Source of the DNA: Acidobacteriota bacterium
GTDB taxonomy: Bacteria; Acidobacteriota; Thermoanaerobaculia; Multivoradales; Multivoraceae
DNA length: 64,000 nucleotides
Direction of reading: 5' to 3'
Assembly: GCA_028875725.1 (NCBI GenBank)
Contig: JAPPCR010000006.1
Location: 336,134 to 400,133, forward strand
The position numbers and the translations under genes were made by a program. Below are positions 1-9,327 of the stretch, piece after piece (the stretch's first letter is position 1; the number at the start of each line of letters is the position of its first letter). A model generated the notes under the pieces. It worked only from the letters and a program-made list of their open reading frames with translations. It did no database searches and had not been told where the DNA came from.

Positions 1-99
1 GCGCTGGCTAACCGCCGACTGGGTGATCCCGTGAAGCTCGGCTGCGCGGCTGAAGCTGCGCAAATCCGCGACATCGCAGAAGATCCTGAGCCCTTGCAT
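1..99 (-). CDS. LysR-family transcriptional regulator, N-terminal fragment (cut by window edge)
   Basis: The first 33 codons of a gene running off the left edge. The peptide starts MQGLRIFCDVADLRSFSR and continues with AAELHGITQSAVSQR, the classic LysR winged helix-turn-helix (a SFSRAA helix followed by the GITQSAVSQ recognition helix). The ATG at 97-99 is the expected start because LysR HTH motifs begin within a few residues of the N-terminus. An inverted repeat lies immediately upstream at 101-118. The target and effector cannot be told from this fragment. The family call is firm. Confidence 0.85.
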   Translation of the reverse strand, partial: MQGLRIFCDVADLRSFSRAAELHGITQSAVSQR

Positions 100-100
100 C

Positions 101-118
101 GTAAGGGCGGGATCTTAC
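101..118. promoter_or_regulatory. Inverted repeat upstream of the LysR gene, candidate autoregulatory operator
   Basis: GTAAG and CTTAC arms are separated by 8 bases, two bases upstream of the LysR start codon. The surrounding 100-176 region is more AT-rich than the genes. LysR proteins commonly bind interrupted dyads near their own start. The operator role is inference. Confidence 0.35.
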
Positions 119-176
119 ATTAGGTCGATCTCATGGAGCAACCGCAGAGCATTAGAGAAGCTGATGTTAGAGCCGC

Positions 177-1961
177 CTACCCCAACCGCCAGTAGAACAC
201 CACGAGATACGCCGCGAGCAGCACCGCGACCCACAACGCCATCGACGCCGTGAGCCACGAGCGCCCGAGGAACCCCTGCGGGCCCAGGTGACGCTGCGCC
301 GTTTCGAGCGCGGCGGCGGCGAGCCGGCCGGCAACGGCGTAGCCGGTGCGGTGCGTTGCGGTGAACGCGGTGGCGACGCCGTCCCAGATGCGGAACCCGA
401 CCCGTCGGTAGAGCCAGTCGGCGTCGAGGTTCACGGAGCGCAACTCGGGGGGATAGAGGCCGGTGCGCATGAGCGTCGCGAAGGCGAGCGCCGAGAAGAA
501 GAGGAGCTGGCTCTGGGTGATGACGTGGGTCGTCGTGTACACGTCGTAGTCGACCGGGTAGGGCAGCAGCCCGTAGAAGGGGTTCGCGACGCCGAACCAC
601 ATCTCGGCCAGCGGGAACAGGCCGATCGCCATGCTCGCGGCGGCCGCCAGGACCATCGCGACGATCATCGATCGCGGCGCCTCCTTGCAGCGGATGCCGG
701 AGTCGTGGTGGAAGAAGGCGAAGAAGGGGATCTTGATCCCTGCGTGATGGAAGACGCCGGCGGAGGCGAACAGGAGCACGAGCCAGAGCCCGAAGTACTC
801 CTTGTACACGGCCGCGCTCATGATGAGCGACTTCGTCGCGAAGGCGGAAAACAGCGGGAAGGCCGAGATGGACGCGGCGCCGATGATGCACAGCCCGGTC
901 GTGATCGGCATTGACTTGTAGAGGCCGCCGAGGTCCGAGCCGTTCACGTGGCCGACCCGGTAGAGCACCGCCCCCATCGCCATGAACAGGAGGCCCTTGA
1001 AGAGGATGTCGGCGAAGGCATGGGCTACGGCGCCGTTGATCGCCAGCTCGGTGCCGATGCCGATGCCGACGACCATGAAGCCGAGCTGGTTCGTCATGCT
1101 GTAGGCGAGCACCCGGCGCAGGTCGTTCTCGATCACCGCGAAGAAGATCGGAAACGCGGTCATCAGCGCGCCGATCCAGATCAATTCGGACTGGCCGGGG
1201 AAGGCGCGCGCCAGGGCGTAGATCGCGAACTTGGTCGTGAACGCCGACAGGAACACGGCGCCGGCCGGGGTCGACTCGGGGTACGCGTCGATCAGCCAAC
1301 TGTGCAGCAGCGGGAAGGCCGCCTTGAGTCCGAAGGCGAGGAAGATGAGGGTCGCCGCCAGGTTCGAGAAGCCAAGCCCGCCGTCCTCGAGGAAGCCCGT
1401 CAGGTTGCGGAACTCCGCCCAGCCGGGGCCCGCGCCGACTTCGTGGCGGAGCAGCACGATGCCGGCGAGCAGCAGGACGCCCGAGACCATCTGCATCCCC
1501 AGGTAGCGGAGGCCGGCGCCGGCCGCCCTGCCGCTTCTCCGGACCCAGACCAGCAGCGCCGACGACACGGCGGCGACCTCCCAGAACAGGAACAGCGTCC
1601 AGAGATCGCCGGCCAGCACTACGCCCAGGGCCGACCCGGCGTAGAACACCCCGACGAGCGGCTGGAAGTTGTCCTTGACGTAGAACGAGTAGATGCTGCC
1701 GATCAGCGCCGCCAGGTGGAAGATGACGACGAAGATCCGGCTCAGGGGATCGATCCGGACGAGCGTCAGGGTCTGGCCGAAGAGTTCGAACTGGGCGTAG
1801 TCGCCGAGGTCGAGGCCCCAGAAGCGCCAGAGGGAGTAGATCGGCAGGGCCAGGAGCAGCGCGCGTAGGGCGGTGCGCGGCAGCACGTTGCGCGGCGCCG
1901 CGGCCAGGACCACGCTGCCGAGCATGAGCAGCAGCGGCGGCGACAGCAGGAGTTCCGTCAT
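177..1961 (-). CDS. Proton-pumping antiporter subunit, MrpD/NuoN-type (proton_antipo_M family)
   Basis: A 594-residue polytopic membrane protein of the family shared by Mrp Na+/H+ antiporter subunits and complex I subunits NuoL/M/N. Visible hallmarks are the TM Glu in LFLFWEVAAVSS (about residue 127), the Lys in LAFGLKAAFPLLHSWL, a second Lys in FTTKFAIYAL, and AVAHAFADILFKGLLFMAMG. Length is close to the usual MrpD (about 500) plus an extra C-terminal arm. It is preceded 7 bases upstream by a small two-helix membrane protein, suggesting a two-gene unit. No other Mrp or Nuo subunit is visible here, so whether it acts in a full Mrp complex or a minimal transporter is unknown. Confidence 0.8.
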   Translation of the reverse strand: MTELLLSPPLLLMLGSVVLAAAPRNVLPRTALRALLLALPIYSLWRFWGLDLGDYAQFELFGQTLTLVRIDPLSRIFVVIFHLAALIGSIYSFYVKDNFQPLVGVFYAGSALGVVLAGDLWTLFLFWEVAAVSSALLVWVRRSGRAAGAGLRYLGMQMVSGVLLLAGIVLLRHEVGAGPGWAEFRNLTGFLEDGGLGFSNLAATLIFLAFGLKAAFPLLHSWLIDAYPESTPAGAVFLSAFTTKFAIYALARAFPGQSELIWIGALMTAFPIFFAVIENDLRRVLAYSMTNQLGFMVVGIGIGTELAINGAVAHAFADILFKGLLFMAMGAVLYRVGHVNGSDLGGLYKSMPITTGLCIIGAASISAFPLFSAFATKSLIMSAAVYKEYFGLWLVLLFASAGVFHHAGIKIPFFAFFHHDSGIRCKEAPRSMIVAMVLAAAASMAIGLFPLAEMWFGVANPFYGLLPYPVDYDVYTTTHVITQSQLLFFSALAFATLMRTGLYPPELRSVNLDADWLYRRVGFRIWDGVATAFTATHRTGYAVAGRLAAAALETAQRHLGPQGFLGRSWLTASMALWVAVLLAAYLVVFYWRLG

Positions 1962-1968
1962 CCGGGAC

Positions 1969-2274
1969 TCAAGGAGCTCCGCCGTCGCGGCGCCGCTCGT
2001 AGTAGTCCTCGGACCGCATCAGCACGCGCCGCATCTGCTTCGCGGCCAGCACCAGCAGGAAGGCGCCGACGAAGCCGTAGACGGGGTAGAACCCGAATCC
2101 GCCGTCGGCCCAACCACCCCAGGCGTCGAACTCCGCCTTCTTCTTGTGGAAGAAGTCCGCCGCCAGCCACAGGACGTCGACGGCGATCAGTGCGTAGAAC
2201 ACCTTGGCGACGTTTCGTTTACTGTCGAGCCAGTAGCTCCTGCCGCCGTGCTTGCCGTGGTCGTGGTGCGCCAT
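1969..2274 (-). CDS. Small two-helix membrane protein paired with the antiporter subunit
   Basis: 101 residues with a His/Lys-rich N-terminus (MAHHDHGKHGG), a first hydrophobic segment around residues 26-40 and a second around 65-80, then a basic/acidic tail (RSEDYYERRRDGG). It lies 7 bases upstream of the antiporter subunit on the same strand, so it is probably a co-translated partner. I do not recognise a named family. The position resembles small accessory proteins next to Mrp-like genes. Confidence 0.6.
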   Translation of the reverse strand: MAHHDHGKHGGRSYWLDSKRNVAKVFYALIAVDVLWLAADFFHKKKAEFDAWGGWADGGFGFYPVYGFVGAFLLVLAAKQMRRVLMRSEDYYERRRDGGAP

Positions 2275-2342
2275 CGCTGGGCGGCGAGGTTAGCAGCCGG
2301 ACTCGGGCTCCACGGGGTCGCGCGCGGCGCGTAGGATGACCC

Positions 2343-5300
2343 GTGGACTCGTTCTCGGAACCGGTACGCCGGTGGTTCGACGACTCGTTCCCCGGTCCCA
2401 CCCGGGTGCAGGAACTCGGCTGGCCGGTGCTGACCCGCGGCGGAAACGCGCTGCTGGTGGCACCCACCGGCAGCGGCAAGACGCTTGCGGCTTTCCTGTG
2501 GGCCATCGACCGGCTCAGCCTTGGCGACGAACCCGATACGCCGGGCGTGCGAGTCGTCTACGTTTCGCCGCTCAAGGCCCTCGCCTACGACATCGAGCGC
2601 AACCTGCAGGCGCCTCTGGTGGGCGTCGTCGAGGAGGCTCGCAGGCTCGGTGCTGCGGTGCGGCCGGTCAGCGTCGACGTGCGCACCGGGGACACGCCGC
2701 CGGCCGACCGGCGCCGCCAGCTACGAAAGCCGGGCGAGATCCTGGTGACGACGCCCGAGTCCCTGTTCCTGGTGCTCGGCTCGAGGGCGGCGGCGAACCT
2801 GCGTACGGTCGAGACGGTGATCGTCGACGAGGTTCACGCGATGGCGGCGACCAAGCGCGGCGCCCACCTGGCGCTGTCGCTGGAGCGGCTCGCGGAGCTG
2901 GCGGAGGCTCAGGATCCGCAACGGATCGGTCTCTCGGCGACGGTGCGGCCAATGGACCTGGCGGCCGGGTTTCTCGGCGGCGACCGGCCGGTCGAGGTCG
3001 TCGACGCCTCCGAGCCGCCGGACATCGACCTGCAGGTCGTCGTGCCCGTGCCCGACATGGAGGCGCCGCCGCCGGCGCCTGAGTCTCTTTCCTCCGGCGA
3101 AGGCTGGCCGCGCAGCTTCGAAACGTCGGGCCTGTGGCCGTCCGTCTTCCCGCGCATCCTGGAGGCGGTCCGGCGCCATCGTTCGACGATCGTCTTCGTC
3201 AACAGCCGTTCGCTCTGCGAACGGCTGGCCCAGCGTCTCAACGAGCTGGACGACCGGACTCGCGCCGCCGACATTGAAGACGACGAAACGGATGACCGCG
3301 AGCCGTTGGCCCGAGCCCACCACGGCAGCATCTCCCACGAACGACGACGTGAGATCGAAGGTGCGCTCAAGGCCGGCCGCCTACGCTGCATCGTGGCGAC
3401 GAGCTCGCTCGAACTGGGAATCGACATGGGCAGCGTCGACCTGGTCCTCCTGGTCGAGGCGCCGGGGTCCACGGCCAGCGGACTGCAGCGCGTGGGCCGT
3501 TCCGGGCACGCGGTCGGCGAGCGCAGTCGCGGTCTGATCTTCCCCAAGTTTCGGGGCGACCTCCTGGAGTGCACGGTGACCGCGATCCAGATGCAGCGCG
3601 GCGCGATCGAGTCGATGAAGCTGCCGGAGAACCCGCTCGACGTGCTGGCGCAGCAGATCGTCGCGATGTGCTGCGGCCGGGAATGGACCGTCGACGGGAT
3701 CCTGGCCCTGGCGCGGCGCGCCCGCCCCTACCGCGGCCTGACCCGCAACCTGCTGGCCGCGGTGCTGGACATGCTGGTCGGCCGCTTTCCCTCGGAGGAG
3801 TTCGCCGACCTGCGGCCCCGGTTGTCGTGGGACCGCGGGCGCGACGTGCTGACCGCCCGGCGCGGCGCCGACTTCCTGGTGCGGATGAACGCCGGCACGA
3901 TTCCGGATCGCGGCCTGTTCACGGTGCACCTGGGACCCGAGGGTCCGCGGGTCGGCGAACTCGACGAGGAGATGGTCTACGAGTCGCGCGCCGGCGACAC
4001 CTTCCTGCTCGGGGCATCCGCGTGGCGGGTGACCGACATCACCCGCGACCGGGTCATCGTCCGGCCGGCGCCGGGCGAGCCGGGGCGGATGCCCTTCTGG
4101 CACGGCGATGGCCCCGGCCGACCGCTGGAACTGGGCCGGGCCCTCGGCGCCTTCGTGCGCGAACTCGGCCGACGGCAGGGCGCCGCCGCCAGACGCTGGC
4201 TCGCACGCGAAGCGCCGCTCGACCCGCATGCCGTCTCGAACCTCTGCGCCTACGTCGAGGAGCAGCGAGACCGCACCGGCGCGCTGCCCACCGACCGCGC
4301 GGTGACTCTGGAGCGGTTCCGGGACGAGATCGGCGACTGGCGGGTGTGCATCCTGACTCCGTTCGGGGCCCGCATTCACGCGCCCTGGGCGATGGCGCTG
4401 GAGCGCCGGATCGGCCGGCGTTTTGGTTTCGAGGTCCAGACCCTGTGGACGGACGACGGACTGGCGCTCCGCTTCGCCGACACCGACGAGTTGCCGGCGG
4501 CGCGGGAGTTCCTGCTCGAGCCCGACGAGGTCGAGGATCTGGTCGTCGAACAGGTCGCCTCCTCGCCGATGTTCGCGAGCCGGTTCCGCGAGAACGCGGC
4601 CCGCGCGCTGCTCCTGCCGCGCAACCGGCCCGGCAAGCGGACGCCGCTCTGGCAACAGCGCCAGCGGTCGAAGAACCTGCTCTCCGTCGTCCGCAGGTAC
4701 CCCGACTTCCCGATCCTGCTCGAGACCTACCGCGAGTGCCTGAGCGATCTTTTCGATCTGTCGGGCCTGGTCGAGCTCATGGCGGAGGTCGCGGAAGGGG
4801 AGGTCCGGGTCGACGACGTGGAGACCCTGGCGCCTTCTCCTTTCGCCCGCTCCCTCGTCTTCTCCTACGAAGAACGCTTCCTCTACGACCAGGACGCCCC
4901 CGCCGCCGAGCGCCGGGCCCAGGCACTGACTCTCGACCGGGAGCTCCTGCGGGAACTGCTGGGCACGGCCAGTCTGCGGGAGTTACTCGATCCGGACGTG
5001 ATCCAGGCGATCGAAGAGGAGTTCCAGGGGCTTTCGCCGGACCGCCGCGCGCGGCACGAAGACGACCTCTACGATCTGCTGCGGCGAACCGGCGGTCTGA
5101 CCCGGGAGGAGATCGAGGCGCGCGCACCCGGCGAGGCGGACGAGTGGCTCGCGGACCTGGAGCGGCAGAAGAGGGCCGTCGAAATCGAGTTCAAGGACGG
5201 CGAGCGGATGTGGACGGCCGCGGAGGACGTGGCGCTCTACCGCGACGGCCTGGACGCGACGTTGCCCGAAGGCCTGCCGGGCGAACTGCTGGCGCCACGG

Positions 5301-6971
5301 CCGGAGCCGCTCGAGAATCTGTTGAGACGCTACGCCCGGAGCCGGGGTCCGTTCACAGCCGCTGACGCGGCGGCCCGCTTCGGCCTGCCGGAGGGGGCGA
5401 TCGAACCCCTGCTGACGAGTCTCGAAGAGGCCGGCCGGCTTGCCCGGGGCGAGTTCCGAAGGGAAGGCGGCGGGGTCGAGTGGTGCGACCCGGAGGTGCT
5501 CCGCCGGATCAAGCGCCGGACGCTGGCCAGGCTCCGGCGCGAGGCGGAGCCGGTCGACGGAGCGGCTCTGGCGCGGTTCCTGGGTCGCTGGCAGGGCGTC
5601 GACACGGACACAGCGGTGCCGACTCTCCCGGCGTCGCGGGGTCGCGGGCGGGCAGGGATGCCTGCGTCGTCGGATCGTGCCCTGGTTCGTCTTCGGGAAG
5701 CCGTGGCGCAGCTCGAAGGAGTGCCGCTTTCCTGGCGGACCCTGGTCGGCCACGTCCTGCCCGCAAGGGTGCCGGGCTTTCGTCTCGACATGCTGGACCG
5801 CCTTGCGGCGTCGGGGGAGCTTCTCTGGCTGGGCGACGGCAGGCTCGGGTCGAGAGACGGCCGGATCGCGATTTACCGTCGGGAGCGGTTCCAGGTCCTG
5901 GCGCGCGGGAGCGAGCCGATCGAAGCCTCGGATGAAGCGCGGGCCGGGACTCCGCACGCCACGGTCCTCGACCGCCTGAAGGCGCGCGGCGCCTGCTTCA
6001 CGTTCGACCTGGTCGGCGGAGTGGCCGGTGACGGCGACTGGGGCGAGACGGAAGTCGAGGCGGCGATCTGGGACCTCGTATGGGCTGGCCGCATCACCAA
6101 CGACACCTTCCTGCCGCTCGCGTCGCTTGGTAAGCGGCGACCAGCGCCCGGTGGGCGTTCTCCCCGCGGGCTTCCCCGTGGTTGGCGTCGCGGGCCGCGG
6201 GCCGGGACAGCGCCGGCTGCCATGCGGGCTGTTGTCTCGGGGGCCCGCCGCGGCCGGGCAGGGATGCTGGCCGGCGGCCGATGGTCGCTGGTGAGCGATC
6301 TGGCCGCGCCGGCCGGGCGGTTGAGCGATACGGAGTGGGCTCACGCCACGGCAACCCTGCTGCTCGACCGCTACGGCGTGGTCGCGGCCGAGACGGCCCG
6401 CAACGAGCACGTGCCCGGCGGGTTCGAGGCCCTCTATCCGGTGCTGCGCGAGATGGAGGAGGCCGGCCACATCCGCCGCGGCTACTTCGTTCACGGCCTG
6501 GCCGGCCGCCAGTTCGCCCTGCCGGCGGCGGTCGAGCGCCTGCGGCGGGAGCGGCGGGGACCGGCGAAGCGCGGGCCGATCGGGATCCTGCCCGCCGTCG
6601 ATCCGGCGAATCCGTGGGGCGCCGTGCTTCCCTGGCCCCGGCTCGGAGCCGAGATCGATCCACGAAGGCGCGGCCCACGCCGCGTACCCGGCGCCTGGGT
6701 CGTCCTCCGGGCCGGCTCTCCCTGTCTCTTCCTCGAAGCCGGCGGCCAGGGCGTCTGGACCTTCGCCGCTCTCGGCGACGACCCGGAACCCGGGGAGGCC
6801 TGGGCCGCCCTCCGTGACCTCGCCGGCCGCCGCCGCCGGCGAACCCTCAGGCTCCTACGCATCGACGGTCGCCCGGCCCGCGAGTCCCCGTGGACCGCGA
6901 TCCTCGACGCCTGCGGCTTCGAGAAGGACCTGGACGGCTATCGCGTCAGCCGGCTGCTGCCGGCGGTGTAG
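2343..6971 (+). CDS. lhr: Lhr-type large ATP-dependent helicase
   Basis: 1542 residues, the size of full-length Lhr (about 1500). It is a superfamily 2 DNA helicase involved in DNA repair. Helicase motifs appear in order: Walker A PTGSGKT at residues 41-47, DEVH near 160, SAT near 198, FVNSR, ATSSLELGIDMG and QRVGRSGHAVG near 380. The Lhr core and a long C-terminal winged-helix/beta-barrel region with the usual TNDTF segment follow. The start is GTG at 2343. Two Arg/Gly-rich linkers (about 5620-5660 and 6130-6275) interrupt the C-terminal half. Both encode RGRAGM and share the 13-mer cgggcagggatgc. It stands alone, divergent from the antiporter pair. Confidence 0.95.
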   Translation: MDSFSEPVRRWFDDSFPGPTRVQELGWPVLTRGGNALLVAPTGSGKTLAAFLWAIDRLSLGDEPDTPGVRVVYVSPLKALAYDIERNLQAPLVGVVEEARRLGAAVRPVSVDVRTGDTPPADRRRQLRKPGEILVTTPESLFLVLGSRAAANLRTVETVIVDEVHAMAATKRGAHLALSLERLAELAEAQDPQRIGLSATVRPMDLAAGFLGGDRPVEVVDASEPPDIDLQVVVPVPDMEAPPPAPESLSSGEGWPRSFETSGLWPSVFPRILEAVRRHRSTIVFVNSRSLCERLAQRLNELDDRTRAADIEDDETDDREPLARAHHGSISHERRREIEGALKAGRLRCIVATSSLELGIDMGSVDLVLLVEAPGSTASGLQRVGRSGHAVGERSRGLIFPKFRGDLLECTVTAIQMQRGAIESMKLPENPLDVLAQQIVAMCCGREWTVDGILALARRARPYRGLTRNLLAAVLDMLVGRFPSEEFADLRPRLSWDRGRDVLTARRGADFLVRMNAGTIPDRGLFTVHLGPEGPRVGELDEEMVYESRAGDTFLLGASAWRVTDITRDRVIVRPAPGEPGRMPFWHGDGPGRPLELGRALGAFVRELGRRQGAAARRWLAREAPLDPHAVSNLCAYVEEQRDRTGALPTDRAVTLERFRDEIGDWRVCILTPFGARIHAPWAMALERRIGRRFGFEVQTLWTDDGLALRFADTDELPAAREFLLEPDEVEDLVVEQVASSPMFASRFRENAARALLLPRNRPGKRTPLWQQRQRSKNLLSVVRRYPDFPILLETYRECLSDLFDLSGLVELMAEVAEGEVRVDDVETLAPSPFARSLVFSYEERFLYDQDAPAAERRAQALTLDRELLRELLGTASLRELLDPDVIQAIEEEFQGLSPDRRARHEDDLYDLLRRTGGLTREEIEARAPGEADEWLADLERQKRAVEIEFKDGERMWTAAEDVALYRDGLDATLPEGLPGELLAPRPEPLENLLRRYARSRGPFTAADAAARFGLPEGAIEPLLTSLEEAGRLARGEFRREGGGVEWCDPEVLRRIKRRTLARLRREAEPVDGAALARFLGRWQGVDTDTAVPTLPASRGRGRAGMPASSDRALVRLREAVAQLEGVPLSWRTLVGHVLPARVPGFRLDMLDRLAASGELLWLGDGRLGSRDGRIAIYRRERFQVLARGSEPIEASDEARAGTPHATVLDRLKARGACFTFDLVGGVAGDGDWGETEVEAAIWDLVWAGRITNDTFLPLASLGKRRPAPGGRSPRGLPRGWRRGPRAGTAPAAMRAVVSGARRGRAGMLAGGRWSLVSDLAAPAGRLSDTEWAHATATLLLDRYGVVAAETARNEHVPGGFEALYPVLREMEEAGHIRRGYFVHGLAGRQFALPAAVERLRRERRGPAKRGPIGILPAVDPANPWGAVLPWPRLGAEIDPRRRGPRRVPGAWVVLRAGSPCLFLEAGGQGVWTFAALGDDPEPGEAWAALRDLAGRRRRRTLRLLRIDGRPARESPWTAILDACGFEKDLDGYRVSRLLPAV

Positions 6972-6997
6972 CCGGCATCGGCGGGCGTCGCCGCCGG

Positions 6998-7459
6998 TCA
7001 GTTGTGGCCTGGTGCGTCGCCCGGGGGAGCCGGGAGCGCTCCTCGCTTGGACCACGGATCGCGGGGGATGCGTCGCTCGTCCTGGAGTTCGCCCCGGACG
7101 TAGGTAGCTTCTTCGAGGACGTGACCGACGTGGTCGCGGATCCGCCACCTGCCGTGGACACTGTCGTCCTCGAACCGACCGACGACGCGGTTGCCGTCGG
7201 TGAGGCGGACGGACCAGCGGCCGTGGCGCTTGCCGTTCCGGCAGCGTCCCTTGATGACGCTGCCGTCGCTGAGCCGGGCGGTCCAGCGGCTGCGGGACTT
7301 CGCGTCCAGACACTCGCCGGTCCAGTCCGCTCCGCCGGCTGTTTCGAGGTCAGACAGGACGCGGACCAGGGTGGTTTCGCCCTGAGCCGCGGAGTCCTTG
7401 TCGATTGGAGCGGCGGTCACGAGTAGCAACAGGGCGGGGATGCTTGACATCAGGCTCAT
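6998..7459 (-). CDS. Secreted MORN-like repeat protein
   Basis: 153 residues. The start at 7459 is chosen because GGGAGGAG lies seven bases upstream and the next residues form a signal peptide (MSLMSSIPALLLLVTAAP). The mature protein has MORN-like beta-hairpin units: DGSVIKGRCRNGKRHGRW, then DGNRVVGRFEDDSVHGRW, then a third degenerate unit ending YVRGE. Such repeats are structural. A specific function cannot be assigned. A Cys pair (GECLDAK and GRCRNG) could form a disulfide. It sits downstream of the esterase with a 34-base gap. Confidence 0.7.
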   Translation of the reverse strand: MSLMSSIPALLLLVTAAPIDKDSAAQGETTLVRVLSDLETAGGADWTGECLDAKSRSRWTARLSDGSVIKGRCRNGKRHGRWSVRLTDGNRVVGRFEDDSVHGRWRIRDHVGHVLEEATYVRGELQDERRIPRDPWSKRGALPAPPGDAPGHN

Positions 7460-7493
7460 GGGTGCTCCTCCCACCGACTCCAACCAGCAAATT

Positions 7494-8444
7494 CTATGCC
7501 GCGTCCCCGAATGCTCCGCGCAGCGCCGCGCAGGCCTCGTCGACCGCCTTCCGGCCGCCATTGAGGATCGGTGACAGTTGGAAGAAAACATGGACCTGGC
7601 CCTCGTAGTTCGAGAGCGTCGCCTCGACGCCGGCGGCCAGGAGCTTCTCCGCGTAGTCCCTGCCTTCGTCGCGGAGCGGGTCGAATTCGGCGGTGATGAC
7701 GAGAGCCGGCGGCAGGCCGCTGTGGTCGGAGGCCAGGAGCGGCGAGGCGCGGAAGTCGGCGCGGTCGGCGTCCGAACGCAGGTAGTGGCCGCGGAACCAG
7801 ATCATGTGGTCCCTGGTCAGGACGTAGCCGTCAGCGTTCTCGTCGATCGAGGGGCGGCTGAAGTCCATGTCGACGGCGGGGTAGACGAGGAGTTGGAAGG
7901 CGAGGTGCGGACCGCCGTTGTCGCGAGCGAGCAGGCTCATCACGGCGGAGAGGTTGCCGCCGGCGCTGTCGCCGCCGACCGCGATCCGGCCCGGGTCGCC
8001 GCCGAGGCTCTCGGCGTTGGCCGCAATCCACTGCAAGGCAGCCCAGGAGTCGTCGACCGCGGCCGGGAACTGTGCTTCAGGGGCCAGGCGGTAGTCCACG
8101 GAGACGACCAGGCATTCGGCGCCGACGCAGAGTTCACGGCAGGCGTAGTCGTGGGTGTCCAGGTCGCCGATCACCCAGCCGCCGCCGTGGTAGTAGACCA
8201 GGATCGGCAGGGCCTCGCCGGCATCCCGGGACCGGTAGATGCGGACTGGAATGTCGCCAGCCGGGCCGGGCACGGCGGAGTCGTCGGTGTCTACCTCGGG
8301 ACCCTGCCCGAGCATCTCGGCGACCGCGAGATAGCCGGCCCGGGCCATCTCCACGGTCTGCTCGGTGATGGGCGGAACCTGGTTCTCGATCGCGGCCTGG
8401 GCCTGGGCTTCGAGGAAGGCCTGCACCTGGGGGTCGACTGGCAT
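7494..8444 (-). CDS. Alpha/beta hydrolase, hormone-sensitive-lipase (HSL) family esterase
   Basis: 316 residues, typical for bacterial HSL-family carboxylesterases, which hydrolyse short-chain esters in the cytoplasm. The oxyanion motif [14 protein letters not shown] lies near residue 85 and the nucleophile elbow GDSAGGNLS near residue 158. A downstream Asp (EFDPLRDEG) and His (GQVHVFFQL) complete the triad. AAGGAG lies upstream of the start at 8444. The substrate is unknown. The downstream MORN-like gene may be co-transcribed. Confidence 0.9.
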   Translation of the reverse strand: MPVDPQVQAFLEAQAQAAIENQVPPITEQTVEMARAGYLAVAEMLGQGPEVDTDDSAVPGPAGDIPVRIYRSRDAGEALPILVYYHGGGWVIGDLDTHDYACRELCVGAECLVVSVDYRLAPEAQFPAAVDDSWAALQWIAANAESLGGDPGRIAVGGDSAGGNLSAVMSLLARDNGGPHLAFQLLVYPAVDMDFSRPSIDENADGYVLTRDHMIWFRGHYLRSDADRADFRASPLLASDHSGLPPALVITAEFDPLRDEGRDYAEKLLAAGVEATLSNYEGQVHVFFQLSPILNGGRKAVDEACAALRGAFGDAA

Positions 8445-8514
8445 GTGCGCTCCTTGGGTCGTGGAACGCGCAGCCTACAGTCAGCCCGGCGCGCCCGGTT
8501 CCCGGGATGCGCCG

Positions 8515-9171
8515 CTATGCGTCGACCGCTGCCTCTGCCGCTCTTTCCGCTGCTTCGGCTGCTGCCTCTGCCGCTTCCTCGGCGGCCTCCGTCGCTTCCT
8601 CGGCGTGGTCGACTGCCTGCTCGACGGTTTCGCTGACGAGATCGGCGAAGCCGCTCCAGTCGGCGGCTTCGACGCTGGCTGCGATCAGTTCCGCCAACTC
8701 GCCCATCTGCTCACCGAGCGCTCCAAGCGCTTCGCCGAACATCTCCCAGTCGGCGCCCTCCATGGCTTCCCCCAGAGAGGTGCCGAAGCGTTCGCCGAAC
8801 TCTTCCCAGAACTGCTCGAAGCGCTCCCAGTCGACTTCGCCGTCAGGGTGCTCCATGTCCTCGAACTGCTCCGCCCAGGTGTCCCATTCCTCTTCGTCGA
8901 ACGCCTGCTCGAAGGACGCTGCAAACTGCTCGCCCCATTCCTCCCAGCGCCTGCCGAACTCTTCCCAGTTCTTGCCGTGGGACTCCCAGTCGGCGTCCTC
9001 GAAGCTGCGGCCGAAGCGCTCGCCCCACTCCTCCCAGCGCTGACCGAGCTCCTCCCAGCGCTCGTCGTGACCTGGATCGGCATGCTCCTGGGCCAGGAGC
9101 GCTCCGGGAACGAAGGCGATCAGGAGGGCGAACGCCAGGGTCGCCCAGAGATGGCGGTGAAGGTCTTTCAT
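8515..9171 (-). CDS. Secreted Trp/Glu-rich heptad-repeat protein of unknown family
   Basis: 218 residues. A clear signal peptide (about residues 1-28, ending GALLAQ) is followed by a highly acidic helical array. Heptads of the form W-E-E-x-G-x-R recur: [28 protein letters not shown]. They are grouped in larger units that end in a short SFE/SLGE/SVE helix and a D-W pair (61-62, 114-115, 141-142, 171-172). After residue 180 it becomes a pure Ala/Glu helix. There are no cysteines and no catalytic motif. It is divergent from murA across 156 bases. I know of no family with this aromatic heptad pattern. A periplasmic or surface scaffold is possible. Confidence 0.8.
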   Translation of the reverse strand: MKDLHRHLWATLAFALLIAFVPGALLAQEHADPGHDERWEELGQRWEEWGERFGRSFEDADWESHGKNWEEFGRRWEEWGEQFAASFEQAFDEEEWDTWAEQFEDMEHPDGEVDWERFEQFWEEFGERFGTSLGEAMEGADWEMFGEALGALGEQMGELAELIAASVEAADWSGFADLVSETVEQAVDHAEEATEAAEEAAEAAAEAAERAAEAAVDA

Positions 9172-9327
9172 GGTCGGTCTCCTTGCCGGTACGGAGATGA
9201 GGGGCCCCCGGCCCGATGGGGCCGTGTCTCATTCATACAACGTCGCGACGTCGCGCGAGTTTCAGGATCGGGCGAATCGGAAGAGCGGGCAACTGTGGTG
9301 GTGTTCCTGTGGTCAACTAGCCGCGCG
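9172..9327. other. Divergent intergenic region between the heptad-repeat gene and murA
   Basis: 156 bases, the longest unannotated gap in the window. It contains a perfect 10-base palindrome CGTCGCGACG at 9241-9250 and a GC-rich hairpin-forming stretch near 9207-9232. Promoters for both genes must lie here. No consensus -35/-10 pair is convincing. Confidence 0.4.

Noticed and set aside
115..1299. Long opposite-phase open frame across the antiporter gene
   Set aside because: Arg/Pro-rich translation typical of a GC-rich shadow. The antiporter frame carries clear motifs.
177..2274. Complete Mrp or complex I operon
   Set aside because: Only one large subunit and one small membrane protein are visible, and the next gene to the left is a LysR regulator.
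8365..9327. Open frame running into murA that would add over 300 residues to its N-terminus
   Set aside because: It lies antisense to the heptad-repeat and esterase genes, has low-complexity Ser/Arg composition and no MurA homology before residue 1. MurA starts at 9328 or 9346.
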